Assembly (NCBI GenBank): GCA_963798985.1
Contig: CAWCVL010000005.1
Span: 496,001-560,000, forward strand
Origin: JACCTU01 sp963798985
Lineage (GTDB): Bacteria; Actinomycetota; Thermoleophilia; Gaiellales; Gaiellaceae
Length of the DNA: 64,000 nucleotides
Reading direction: 5' to 3'
Positions 41,392-49,764 of this stretch are shown here, one piece after another. The translations under genes were made by a program, and so were the position numbers. The notes beneath the pieces were generated by a model. The model did no database searches. It saw only the letters and a list, made by a program, of their open reading frames with translations, and was not told the origin of the DNA. The number at the start of each line of letters is the position of its first letter. Within the stretch, counting starts at the first letter, position 1.

Positions 41392-42508
41392 GTGGCCTAC
41401 GAGTTCAAGCTGCCCGACCTCGGCGAGGGCCTGACCGAAGGCGAGATCGCGCGTTGGCTCGTCGCCGAGGGGCAGGAGATCGCCGAGGACGACCCGCTCG
41501 TCGAGATCCAGACCGACAAGACGACGGTCGAGATCCCGTCGCCTGCGGCCGGGATCGTCTCGCGGATCCTCGCGGCGGAGGGCGACGTCGTTCCGGTGGG
41601 GAGCGTGATCGTGGTGATCGGCAACGGCTCCGCGGCCGTCGCTGAGCCGGCGCAGTCGAGAACCGACCAGGCCGTGGCCAAGCCGGGCGCGTCTCGGGAC
41701 CTGGTCCCTGGACAGGCCGGTGGTGGACGTGTCAGGGCGACGCCGCTGGTGCGACGGCTCGCAGACGAATTGGGCGTCGAGCTCGAGAACGTCGGAGGAA
41801 CGGGGCCTCAGGGTCGTGTCACCGAACAAGACGTGAGAGGTGCGGCCACGACCACGGACCTGGTCCCGAGACGCGGCCTCGAAGGACGACGCGAGCGGCT
41901 GCGCGGTGTGCGGCGCGTGATCGCGGAGCACATGACGCGTGCGCAGTCGATTCCCGCGGTGACGTGGGTCGAGGAGTGCGACTTCAGCAACGTCGACCTG
42001 CAGCGCCTCGTGCCGACGGTGCTCCACGGCGGTGGCGGCGTCGCTGCAGGAGTTCCCCGAGCTGAACGCGCGGCTCGAGGGCGATGAGATCGTCTTCCTC
42101 GAGCGTTGCGACGTCGGCGTCGCGATCGACACCGACCAGGGCCTCGTCGTCCCCGTCGTTCGCGGCTGCGACTCGCTGTCGCTCGACGAGCTCGACGCCG
42201 AAGTCCGTCGACTCGCGGAGGGTGCGCGCGCCGGCACGTTGAAGCCCGAGGAGCTGCGCGGCTCGACGTTCACCGTCACGAGCGCCGGCAAGTTCTCGGG
42301 CTCGTTCGTGACGCCGCTGATCAACGATCCGGAGGTCGGCATTCTCGGGATCCACCGGATTGCCGAGCGTGCCGTCGTGCGCGACGGGCAGATCGTCGTG
42401 CGGCCGATCGGGCACGTGTCGGTCACGTTCGACCACCGCGTGCTCGACGGGAAGCGCGCCGCGGAGTTCGGGCTCGACGTGATTTCGCGCCTTGAGAGCG
42501 AGAGTTGA
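41392..42508 (+). CDS. bkdC: 2-oxoacid dehydrogenase E2 (lipoamide acyltransferase), one frameshift
   Basis: Order: lipoyl domain YEFKLPDLGEGLTEGEIARW with lipoyl-lysine in EIQTDKTTVEIPSP, a short linker, the subunit-binding domain VRATPLVRRLADELGVELEN, then the catalytic domain RRVIAEHMTRAQSIPAVTWV, and TFDHRVLDGKRAAEFGLDVI with catalytic His. A single-base shift near 42035 (GGCGGTGGCGG) interrupts it. The catalytic domain seems about 20 residues shorter than usual between VDLQRLVPTVL and LQEFPELNARL. GTG 41392 follows the acetamidase by 11 bases. It needs LipA/LipB for activity. A perfect terminator follows. Confidence 0.88.
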
Positions 42509-42543
42509 GAGCCCGGCGGCACAACGCCGCCGGGCTCTCGTTT
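42507..42543 (+). terminator. Terminator of the bkd operon
   Basis: GAGCCCGGCGGC (42509-42520), loop ACAAC, GCCGCCGGGCTC (42526-42537): a perfect 12-bp stem, extendable by two pairs, followed by TCGTTT. It begins inside the bkdC stop codon and lies before the convergent CHRD gene. Confidence 0.88.
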
Positions 42544-42546
42544 ATG

Positions 42547-43073
42547 TCAGCCGGTCTCGCGCTGGTTGAAGTCGTTGACCTGAGCCCGGATCTCTCCGCC
42601 AGGCCACCTTGCGTTGTGCACGTTCACGTACGTGTTGCCAGTACGCAGTGCGCGGACGAGCTCCGTGAAGGAGCCGGCCTCGACGCCCTGTGCTGCGGGT
42701 CCGATGATGTTCGCCGGCACGATGACGCCGGTGACCGTGCCCGACGGTGGGCAAGCAGGCTTGTCGCCCGCGCAGAGGAACACGCTCACGCCGCCGTTCT
42801 CCGCACGCTTCCCGATGTGGATGTGCGCCTGAGTCGGGGATCCGCCCTCGAGATCCTGGTAGCTGAGCGTGTACGTGATCGTCTGGGCGTCCTCGTCGAT
42901 TTCGGCTTCGAAGCTGCCGGTCGCGATCGATGAGATCGCCGGTCCCTCCTGATAGCCGTTGAGTTGTCGGCCTTCACCTTGTTCGAGCCGGCGCCCGCCG
43001 TCGCGAATGCGGCGACGAGCAGCGTCGACCCTGCCGCGACGAGCACGAGCAGAGCAAACAGGTACTTCCTCAT
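42547..43073 (-). CDS. Secreted CHRD-domain protein, frameshifted
   Basis: The protein has about 175 aa with signal peptide RKYLFALLVLVAAGSTLLVA (ATG 43073). The CHRD domain continues in the shifted frame: LNGYQEGPAI, SYQDLEGGSPTQAHIHIG, VSVFLCAGDKPACPPSGTVT, LVRALRTGNTYVNVHNARWP and GGEIRAQVNDFNQRETG. The AHIHIG, VNVH and GEIR-Q motifs are characteristic. A base missing near 42960 and another shift near 42780 split it. CHRD proteins are extracellular with unknown biochemical role. The gene converges with bkdC. Confidence 0.8.
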
Positions 43074-43148
43074 AAATGACTCCCTCCTCCCCCGGGTGTT
43101 GACCCAGTAGTAAGCAAGGGTCCTACCCGGGGGAGGGGAAATCGGATT

Positions 43149-43472
43149 TCAGGCGGCTGCGGGAGCCGGTGCGAGCGGCGGCGGCTCGGGGAGGTGCTCC
43201 GCAAGCATCGCTTCGATCGTGGGCGCGCTGGCGCGGCCTTCGATCCTCCCGACGACACGCTTGCCCTTGACGAGCACGAGCGTCGGGACCAGCTCGACCT
43301 TGAACTTGGCCGCGAGCTCGGGTCGAGCGTCGACGTCGACCCTGGTCGTGCGCAGGCGGTCACGCTCCTTACGGGCGAGATGCGCGAGCAAGCTCTCCAT
43401 CCGGCGCGCGGGGCCGGAGCGCTCGCTCGTGAAGAAAACGAGCAGGGGCCTTGCGTCGTCGGTCACGTTCAT
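43149..43472 (-). CDS. Thioredoxin-fold protein lacking the CxxC motif
   Basis: The 107-aa protein starts at ATG 43472. The fold is seen in PLLVFFTSERSGPARRMESL, RLRTTRVDVDARPELAAKFK, VELVPTLVLVKGKRVVGRIE (cis-Pro) and APTIEAMLAEHL, followed by a Pro/Ala-rich tail. The usual WCGPC is replaced by RSGPA, so both redox cysteines are gone and disulfide exchange is excluded. It may be a binding or structural protein. No signal peptide is present. It lies 75 bp upstream of, and on the same strand as, the CHRD gene. Confidence 0.8.
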   Translation of the reverse strand: MNVTDDARPLLVFFTSERSGPARRMESLLAHLARKERDRLRTTRVDVDARPELAAKFKVELVPTLVLVKGKRVVGRIEGRASAPTIEAMLAEHLPEPPPLAPAPAAA

Positions 43473-43563
43473 CTCCTGTGTTGCCGGGGCCCGCAAGAAC
43501 GAAGGGGGCTTCGTGATTCCCGCTTGACTGACGGTTCAAACTCCGCCAGTACACTCGATCCCG

Positions 43564-43971
43564 ATGGGAGCCTGGTACTGGATCGGCGTCTGCGCGGGCG
43601 TCGGCGCTGCGCTCGGCGTCCTTGCCGTTGCGGTGCTTCGGGACCCTCGAGTTGCGCTTCCACTCTCTTTGGTGACCGCGGCGGCCGTGGGCTGGTTCCT
43701 GGCCGAGTGGGCGGGCGCGATCGCCGGCGCGGTCGGCAGCGTGCTCGGCGCCGTTGGCGCCACCCCGACGGTTCGCGGTGCACTCGCTCGCGGTGGCACG
43801 CGCGCAGGGACCGCCGTCCTCGTCGGTGTCGCGGCGCTCGTCCTCGCTGGGCTCTCGTTCATTCCGGTGCTCGGCTACCTCGTCGCGCTCGCGCTGCCCG
43901 TGCTCGGGCTCCGCGTCAGCCGACGCGCAGGCGAGCGCCACGCAGGTCTTCGGATCCTTGCCCGCGACTAA
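43564..43971 (+). CDS. Small integral membrane protein of unknown function
   Basis: The 135-aa protein has about four hydrophobic helices: WYWIGVCAGVGAALGVLAVA, LPLSLVTAAAVGWFLAEWAG, AIAGAVGSVLGAVGA and TAVLVGVAALVLAGLSFIPV, then LGYLVALALPVLGLRVSRRA. It ends in a basic tail. I do not recognise the family. The next gene starts inside its last 14 bases, so it is co-translated with the phosphodiesterase and may anchor or assist it (inference). Confidence 0.72.
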   Translation: MGAWYWIGVCAGVGAALGVLAVAVLRDPRVALPLSLVTAAAVGWFLAEWAGAIAGAVGSVLGAVGATPTVRGALARGGTRAGTAVLVGVAALVLAGLSFIPVLGYLVALALPVLGLRVSRRAGERHAGLRILARD

Positions 43972-45262
43972 GGCGCTCCTGATCGTCATCGACGGGTTGA
44001 CCCCCGCGATGTACGAGGACGCGGTCGAGCGTCGGGCTGCCCCCGCGCTCGCGGAGCTGCACGAGCGGGGCGAGTACCGCCGCGCGGCGACAGTGTTTCC
44101 TTCGCTCACGCCCGTCTGCCTCTCGTCACTCGTAACCGGCGCGTACCCGGACGTGCACGAGATCCCGCACCTCGTCTGGTACCACCGCGGCGAGCAGCGA
44201 CTCGTCGAGTACGGATCGTCGTTCGCGGCGCTTCGCCGCGCGGGCACGCGCCGCGGCATCCTCGACGCGATCTTCCGCATGAACGAGGAGCACCTGTCGC
44301 GGAATGCCGTGACGCTCTACGAGTCGGTTGAGGACGCCGGTCGCGTTGCCGCCGCCGTCAACATCATCTGCTACCGAGGACGCACGCCGCACGTCGCGCG
44401 CATTCCCGGCGTGACGCGCGCCGCGCACGGGCCGAAGCGGTTCTTCTACTTCAACCTCTTCGAGTCGGACGAAACGGGCGCACCGTTCCGGCCTGGTGCT
44501 CGCCAGGCCGGCGGGAACGACCGCTACGCCGGAGCGGTCGGGCGCTGGCTCGTGACGCGCGACGGCTTCGACCTGCTCGTCTACTACCTCCCGGACTACG
44601 ACTACGCGTCGCACGCTGCGGGCCCGGACTCGGCGCACGCGGCACTTGCGCGGGCGGACGACGCGGTGCGCGCGCTGCTCGACGCCGCCGGTGGGGCCGA
44701 CGCGCTGCTCGAGCGCTACGCGGTGGTCGTCTGCTCCGACCACGGACAGACCCGCGTCGAGCGGCCCACGTCACTGCACGACTCCTTCGTCGGCGTGGAC
44801 GACGTCGTGATCACGGCCTCGAACCGGGCCGGGATGGTGTACGACCTCCGCGGCGGGCGGGCGCGGGACCTGGCCCAGCGACTCGACGGCGACGCCGCGG
44901 CGGAAACCGTGCTCTTCCTCGAGGACGGCGAGCTCGTCGCTCGCCGCGACGGAGGCGAAGGGCTCGACGTGCTCGCCGAGTATCCGGACGGCCTCGCCTG
45001 CGCGAATGCGGCGTTGCGTAACCCGAACAGCGGCGACGTGCTCGTGTCGGCCGCTCCGGGCTACGAGTTCACCGACCTCGCCGGCCGGCACCACGCAGGC
45101 GGCGGCAGCCACGGATCGCTCCTCGCCGGCGACTCCGAGGTTCCGGTGCTGACGATCGGGCTCGGAGCTGCGCCGGCGAGCATCACCGGGATCGCGCCCC
45201 TCCTGCTCGACCAGCTCGGCGTGGCGCGCCCGGACTACGCCCGCGCGCTCAGCAATGCCTGA
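43958..45262 (+). CDS. Alkaline-phosphatase-superfamily phosphodiesterase/nucleotide pyrophosphatase
   Basis: This protein of about 434 aa belongs to the type I phosphodiesterase family. Metal and catalytic residues: Asp in LLIVIDGLTPAMYE, nucleophile Thr or Ser in TVFPSLTPVCLSSLVTG, His in HEIPHLVWYH, DYASHAAGPDSAHAAL, and VVVCSDHGQTRVE. A final HHAGGGSHGSLLAGDSEVP carries the last metal His. TTG 43958 is the likely start, inside the preceding membrane-protein gene. No signal peptide is evident. The natural phosphodiester or pyrophosphate substrate is unknown. The stop overlaps the pcm start by 8 bases. Confidence 0.85.
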   Translation: MPATKALLIVIDGLTPAMYEDAVERRAAPALAELHERGEYRRAATVFPSLTPVCLSSLVTGAYPDVHEIPHLVWYHRGEQRLVEYGSSFAALRRAGTRRGILDAIFRMNEEHLSRNAVTLYESVEDAGRVAAAVNIICYRGRTPHVARIPGVTRAAHGPKRFFYFNLFESDETGAPFRPGARQAGGNDRYAGAVGRWLVTRDGFDLLVYYLPDYDYASHAAGPDSAHAALARADDAVRALLDAAGGADALLERYAVVVCSDHGQTRVERPTSLHDSFVGVDDVVITASNRAGMVYDLRGGRARDLAQRLDGDAAAETVLFLEDGELVARRDGGEGLDVLAEYPDGLACANAALRNPNSGDVLVSAAPGYEFTDLAGRHHAGGGSHGSLLAGDSEVPVLTIGLGAAPASITGIAPLLLDQLGVARPDYARALSNA

Positions 45263-45902
45263 CCGCTCGGAGGAGCGCCGCCTGATGGTGGAGCAACAGC
45301 TCCGGAACCGCGACGTCGAGGACGAACGCGTGCTGGCGGCGATGGAGCGGGTGCCGCGACACCTCTTCGTCCCGGAGGAGCTCCGCGACCGTGCCTACGC
45401 CGACGCGGCTTTGCCGATCGGTTCAGGCCAGACGATCTCGCAGCCGTACATGGTCGCGCGGATCTGCGAAGCGCTTTCGCTGCACGGGAACGAGCGCGTG
45501 CTCGACGTCGGGACAGGTTCGGGCTACCAGGCGGCGGTGCTCGCTGAGCTCGCAGCTGAGGTGCACACGATCGAGCGGCTCCCGGAGCTCGCGAACGCCG
45601 CGCAGGCCCGGCTCGAGGAGGCCGGCTACGGAGACCGCGTCCACGTCCATGTCGGGGACGGCACCCTCGGTCTGGCAGAGGAGGCGCCGTTCGACGCGAT
45701 CGCGGTCGCCGCCGCCGCGCCGGTGCTGCCGCCGAGCCTCTACGACCAGCTCGAGCCGCGCGGGCGGCTGGTCGTGCCGGTGGGCAAGCGCCACGGCCAG
45801 CAGCTCCAGCTCGTCGTGCGGAGCCCGGAGGGGCCTGCCGTCGTGCGGTCGGTGTCCTGCCGGTTCGTGCCCCTGCTGGGCGAGGAGGGCTTCGCGGTTT
45901 GA
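45255..45902 (+). CDS. pcm: Protein-L-isoaspartate O-methyltransferase
   Basis: The 215-aa SAM-dependent enzyme repairs isoaspartyl residues in aged proteins. Motifs: RVLAAMERVPRHLFVPEEL, AYADAALPIGSGQTISQPYM, SAM motif VLDVGTGSGYQAAVLAEL, VHTIERLPELA, then VAAAAPVLPPSLYDQLEPRG and RLVVPVGKRHGQQLQLV. The QTISQPYM and ALPIGSGQ segments are diagnostic. The frame is intact; ATG 45255 overlaps the previous gene. Confidence 0.96.
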   Translation: MPDRSEERRLMVEQQLRNRDVEDERVLAAMERVPRHLFVPEELRDRAYADAALPIGSGQTISQPYMVARICEALSLHGNERVLDVGTGSGYQAAVLAELAAEVHTIERLPELANAAQARLEEAGYGDRVHVHVGDGTLGLAEEAPFDAIAVAAAAPVLPPSLYDQLEPRGRLVVPVGKRHGQQLQLVVRSPEGPAVVRSVSCRFVPLLGEEGFAV

Positions 45903-45933
45903 CCGTGGCTCGGGCAGGCAGACTCTTCCGGGG

Positions 45934-46383
45934 ATGAGAGGGGTCTCTGCAGAGCGCCTGCTTCGTCTGCCGGTGCGGGTTCGCGGCATCGAGCTCGGAC
46001 GGCCGGTCGACCTCGTGCTCGACCGCGAGCACACCCGCGTACTCGGTTTCGAGGTGCTCTGCGGCGACGAGGAGCGACGCTTTCTGCCGCTCGCGGTGGC
46101 GACGATTCGCGAGGGCGAGCTCGAGATTCGCTCCTCGCTCGGCCTGCTGGACGAGGCCGAGCTCGCCTACTACATGACGCGCGGCAGCACACTCGCCGCG
46201 CTCAGAGGGTGCGGAGTCGTCCGCTCGCGGGCGCTGCTCGGTGAGCTCGTCGACCTGACCCTCGCTGCGGACGGGACGATCGCCTCGCTGATCGTGGCAA
46301 CGCCCGAAGGCTGTGAAGAGCTGGACTACGGCGCCGACGTGGCGCTCGTCGCCGCGGGCACGAACGTCCGCGCGGCTTCGTGA
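45934..46383 (+). CDS. PRC-barrel-like protein
   Basis: The 149-aa protein has two short beta-barrel repeats: SAERLLRLPVRVRGIELGRP, VLDREHTRVLGFEVLCGDEE, RFLPLAVATIREGELEIRSS, then SRALLGELVDLTLAADGTIA. The HTRVLGFEV and GELVDL patterns fit PRC-barrel domains, found in RimM and photosynthetic reaction centre H. Function is unknown. It lies 31 bp after pcm and just before a GtrA gene. Confidence 0.65.
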   Translation: MRGVSAERLLRLPVRVRGIELGRPVDLVLDREHTRVLGFEVLCGDEERRFLPLAVATIREGELEIRSSLGLLDEAELAYYMTRGSTLAALRGCGVVRSRALLGELVDLTLAADGTIASLIVATPEGCEELDYGADVALVAAGTNVRAAS

Positions 46384-46404
46384 GCGGCTAGGCTCGCCCC
46401 CGTC

Positions 46405-46860
46405 GTGGAGCGCTCGACCTCCGTCGGCGTCGCCGCCGCGCTGGCCCGCACCCGCGCCGGCCGCGCGCTCCGCCGCCAGAAGAACTGGATCCAGCTGGCG
46501 AAGTTCACCGCCGTCGGGGCGAGCGGGTATTTCGTCAACCTCGCGGTGTTCACTGCGCTCGTCCTCGGCGCAGATTTCGACCACCGCCTCGCCGCGGTGT
46601 GCTCGTTCCTCGTCGCGGTGACGAACAACTACACCTGGAACCGGCTCTGGACGTTCCACGGCGAGCGCGGGCACGTCGCGTACCAGGGCGCGCGGTTCTT
46701 CTTCGTCGCGCTGCTCGCGCTGGTCGCGAACCTCGTCGCGCTCGAGGTGCTGATCGCACTCGGCCTGAAAGAGATCGCTGCGCAGGCGATCGCGATCGTG
46801 CTCGTCACGCCGATCAACTTCGTCGGCAACAAGCTCTGGACGTTTCGAAGAAACCGCTGA
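46405..46860 (+). CDS. GtrA-family membrane protein
   Basis: The 151-aa protein has four TM helices. The family motifs are QLAKFTAVGASGYFVNLAVF, VAVTNNYTWNRLWTFHGERG, and TPINFVGNKLWTFRRNR at the end. GtrA proteins act with polyprenyl-linked sugar transfer, proposed as flippases for undecaprenyl-phosphate-sugar. GTG 46405 start. The following membrane protein overlaps its stop, linking it to surface-glycan assembly (inference). Confidence 0.9.
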   Translation: MERSTSVGVAAALARTRAGRALRRQKNWIQLAKFTAVGASGYFVNLAVFTALVLGADFDHRLAAVCSFLVAVTNNYTWNRLWTFHGERGHVAYQGARFFFVALLALVANLVALEVLIALGLKEIAAQAIAIVLVTPINFVGNKLWTFRRNR

Positions 46861-48587
46861 AGCGTCTTCTTCGATACGGGATTCTCGCCGCTGCGCTTGC
46901 GTGGCCTTCCGTCGTTGATGCGGCGACCACCTCGACAGGGCCGGTCTTCGACGGCAACGGCAACCTCGTCCAGACGCCGTTCATCCCCGAGCCCGAGCCC
47001 GCGCGACTGGGCGAGAAGCGGGTCGAGCGCATCTTCCTCGCCCACCCGAAGATCCGGGACTGGCTGGACCGTTACCCGACACAAGGTCGAACGGTCCAGG
47101 CCGACTTCGACGACGAGGACGCCGCGTGGCGGGTCAAGGTCTGGTGGGGGGAGGCGGGCCAGATCGCCGACGGGAGGGTCGACGATCGCTCCGGGCTCGT
47201 GACCGAGGCGTGGACCGGCCCGCAGGTCGCATGGAAGATGGCGCGCGGCGGCCCGGGCGCCTTCGGCGGCCGAGACATCAACAAGCCACTCGTCTGGCTC
47301 GGCTTCGGCCTCATCTTCCTGATCGGGTTGGCCGATCTTCGCCGGCCGCTCTCGCTGCGGAACCTCGACCTGCTCGCGTTGCTCTCGTTCTCGGTGTCGC
47401 TCTGGTTCTTCAACCGCGGCGACATCTTCACGAGCGTGCCGCTGGCCTACCCGCCGCTGCTGTACGTGATCGCGCGCATGACGTGGATCGGAACGACTGC
47501 GCGCCTCAAACCAGCACGCCCGGTCTGGCCCGTCTGGGTGCTCGTCGCGGGTGCGGTCTTTCTCGCAGGCTTTCGCATCGGACTGAACGTCGAGAGCTCG
47601 AACGTGATCGATGTCGGCTACGCGGGAGTGATCGGCGCCGATCGAATCGTCAATGGAGAAGCGCCGTACGGTCACATGCCCGTGCAGGGGAACCGCAAGG
47701 AGTGCGGGCCTGCCGACGCCGAGGGCGAGGTGCGCGAGCGCGTGCAGACCAACGGGCGCTGCGAGTCGTCCAACGAACGCGGCGACACGTACGGGCCGGT
47801 GGCGTACCTCGCGTACGTTCCCGGCTATCTGGCCCTGGGCTGGAGCGGCAAGTGGGACGACCTGCCCGCCGCGCACTTCACCTCGATCGCGTTCGACATC
47901 CTGTGCATGGTCGGGCTCGCGCTCGTCGGCTGGCGGTTCGGCGGCCAGCGGCTCGCGGCGACGCTGCCGTTCGCGTGGGCGGCGTACCCGTTCACGCAGT
48001 ACGCGTCGAGCTCGAACACGAACGACGCGATCCTGCCCGCGCTGCTCATCTTCGGCTTCTTCTTCGCCGCGCAACCGGCGCTCCGCGGCGGCTTCGCCGC
48101 ACTCGCGGGATGGACGAAGTTCGCCGCGCTCGTCATCGCGCCGCTCTGGGCGACGTACCCGGAGTGGAACCTGCGACGAGTCGTGCGCTACTGCTTCGGC
48201 TATCTCGTCGGCATGGCGCTCGCGTTCTCGGTCCTGCTGCTCGAGCCGAACGTGCTCGACGCCGCGCGCACGTTCTGGGACCGGACGCTCGGGTGGCAGC
48301 TCGGGCGCGAGTCGCCTTTCTCGATCTGGGACTGGGGGCAGTACCACGCGCGCGGCATCCCGGACCTCCACCTCCCGCACCAGTTCGTGAAGGCGCTCGT
48401 GCTCGCGGGTGCGCTCACGGCCGCGTTCGTTCCGCGTCGCAAGTCGCCGCTCCAGCTCGCGGCGCTGACCGCCGCGTTGATCGCAGCGTTCGAGCTCGTG
48501 CTGACGCACTGGTTCTACCTCTACATCCCGTGGTTCTTCCCGTTCGCCGCCTTCGCGCTGCTCGCCCGTGACCGCTCGGACTCCTGA
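46857..48587 (+). CDS. Large integral membrane protein, glycosyltransferase-87-like
   Basis: This protein of about 576 aa has an N-terminal signal-like helix (LLRYGILAAALAWPSVVDAA) and an extracytoplasmic segment with DWLDRYPTQGRTVQADFDDE. Around ten hydrophobic helices follow. The loop GADRIVNGEAPYGHMPVQGN, the GDTYGPVAYLAYVPG segment and SNTNDAILPALLIFGFFFAA look like GT-C-type polyprenyl-phosphate-sugar transferases. Only CTG 46857 (CTGA overlap with gtrA) fits as a start near the signal sequence. It is followed by a GT87-like gene with a 20-base overlap. Sugar and acceptor unknown. Confidence 0.75.
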   Translation: MKRLLRYGILAAALAWPSVVDAATTSTGPVFDGNGNLVQTPFIPEPEPARLGEKRVERIFLAHPKIRDWLDRYPTQGRTVQADFDDEDAAWRVKVWWGEAGQIADGRVDDRSGLVTEAWTGPQVAWKMARGGPGAFGGRDINKPLVWLGFGLIFLIGLADLRRPLSLRNLDLLALLSFSVSLWFFNRGDIFTSVPLAYPPLLYVIARMTWIGTTARLKPARPVWPVWVLVAGAVFLAGFRIGLNVESSNVIDVGYAGVIGADRIVNGEAPYGHMPVQGNRKECGPADAEGEVRERVQTNGRCESSNERGDTYGPVAYLAYVPGYLALGWSGKWDDLPAAHFTSIAFDILCMVGLALVGWRFGGQRLAATLPFAWAAYPFTQYASSSNTNDAILPALLIFGFFFAAQPALRGGFAALAGWTKFAALVIAPLWATYPEWNLRRVVRYCFGYLVGMALAFSVLLLEPNVLDAARTFWDRTLGWQLGRESPFSIWDWGQYHARGIPDLHLPHQFVKALVLAGALTAAFVPRRKSPLQLAALTAALIAAFELVLTHWFYLYIPWFFPFAAFALLARDRSDS

Positions 48588-49764
48588 CCTCGCGCGCACG
48601 GCGCTCGCCGTGCTGCTGTTCCTCGTCGCCTGGGGAGTGCTGCACGTCGGCTTCTACGAGCGGGAGCAGATCGTCGACACACCGGTCTACGAGAGCTACG
48701 GGCAGGCGATGGAGGAGGGTCAGGTCCCCTACCGCGACTTCGCGATCGAGTACCCGCCGGGCGCGCTGCCCGTGTTCCTCGTGCCGGCTCTCGCGGACTC
48801 CGACTTTCGCACCGTCTTCGAGTGGCTGATGGCGCTCTGCGGCTGCGGGGTGGTCGTCGCGGTTGCGCTCGCCGGGCGCCGCCTCGGCTTCGGCTTCGGG
48901 ACGCTCGCCTTCGTCGCGCTCTCTCCGCTCGCGATCGGGTCGGTGATCTTGACCCGCTTCGACCTGTGGCCGGCGATGCTCGCGTCCTTCGCGCTCGCGG
49001 CGCTCGTGCACGACCGGCTACGGCTCGGCCATCTTCTGCTCGGCGCGTCGATCGCGGCGAAGCTCTACCCCGCCGTCTTCCTCCCGCTCACCGTCGCGTA
49101 CGTGTGGCGGCGCCGCGGGCGACGGGAGGGGATCGTCTGCGCGGTGCTCGCGGTCGCCGTTCCGCTCGTCGCCTATCTCCCGTTCGCCGTGCTGGCGCCC
49201 GAGGGAGTCGTGCGCAGCGTCGGGCGCCAGCTGTCGAGGCCGCTTCAGGTGGAGAGCCTCGGCTCCGCGGTCCTGCTCGCCGCGCACGATCTCTTCGGGA
49301 CCGCCATCGAGATCGGCTCGAGCCACGGCTCGCAGAACCTGATCGGAACCAGCCCGGACGTGCTCGCCGTCGCGCTCTCGGTCGCGCAGGTCGGGGTGCT
49401 CGCCTGGCTTTGGGTCCGCTTCGCGCGGTCGCCGGAGACGCCGTCGCCGGCGGCGCTCGCCGTCGCTGCCGCGGCGACCCTCACCGCCTTCGTCGTGCTC
49501 GGGAAGGTGCTCTCGCCTCAGTTCCTGATCTGGTTGGTCCCGGTCGTCGTCCTCGCGCACCGCTGGAGCGCGAACGCGATGCTCCTGGCGGCGCTCGTGC
49601 TGACGCAGCTCTGGTTTCCGTTCCGCTACTGGGATCTCGTGCGCGAGCTCGACCCGCGGGTCTCGTGGCTCGTCCTCGCGCGCGACCTCGTCCTCGTGGC
49701 GCTCCTCGTGACGCTCGTGCGAGCGGTCAGGGAACCGGCACGCGGATCGTCTCGCAGCGCGTAG
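48568..49764 (+). CDS. GT87-family polyprenyl-phosphate-mannose-type glycosyltransferase
   Basis: The 398-aa membrane protein starts at GTG 48568. The first periplasmic loop has DTPVYESYGQAMEEGQVPYR and DFAIEYPPGALPVFLVPALA, matching the GT87 (PF09594-type) pattern with acidic catalytic residues. ILTRFDLWPAMLASFALAAL, LGASIAAKLYPAVFLPLTVA and VLGKVLSPQFLIWLVPVVVL are conserved helices. In mycobacteria relatives build mannan and lipoglycans. It follows GtrA and another GT-C-like protein. The 3' end overlaps the convergent YmdB gene by 38 bases. Confidence 0.85.
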   Translation: MTARTPDLARTALAVLLFLVAWGVLHVGFYEREQIVDTPVYESYGQAMEEGQVPYRDFAIEYPPGALPVFLVPALADSDFRTVFEWLMALCGCGVVVAVALAGRRLGFGFGTLAFVALSPLAIGSVILTRFDLWPAMLASFALAALVHDRLRLGHLLLGASIAAKLYPAVFLPLTVAYVWRRRGRREGIVCAVLAVAVPLVAYLPFAVLAPEGVVRSVGRQLSRPLQVESLGSAVLLAAHDLFGTAIEIGSSHGSQNLIGTSPDVLAVALSVAQVGVLAWLWVRFARSPETPSPAALAVAAAATLTAFVVLGKVLSPQFLIWLVPVVVLAHRWSANAMLLAALVLTQLWFPFRYWDLVRELDPRVSWLVLARDLVLVALLVTLVRAVREPARGSSRSA

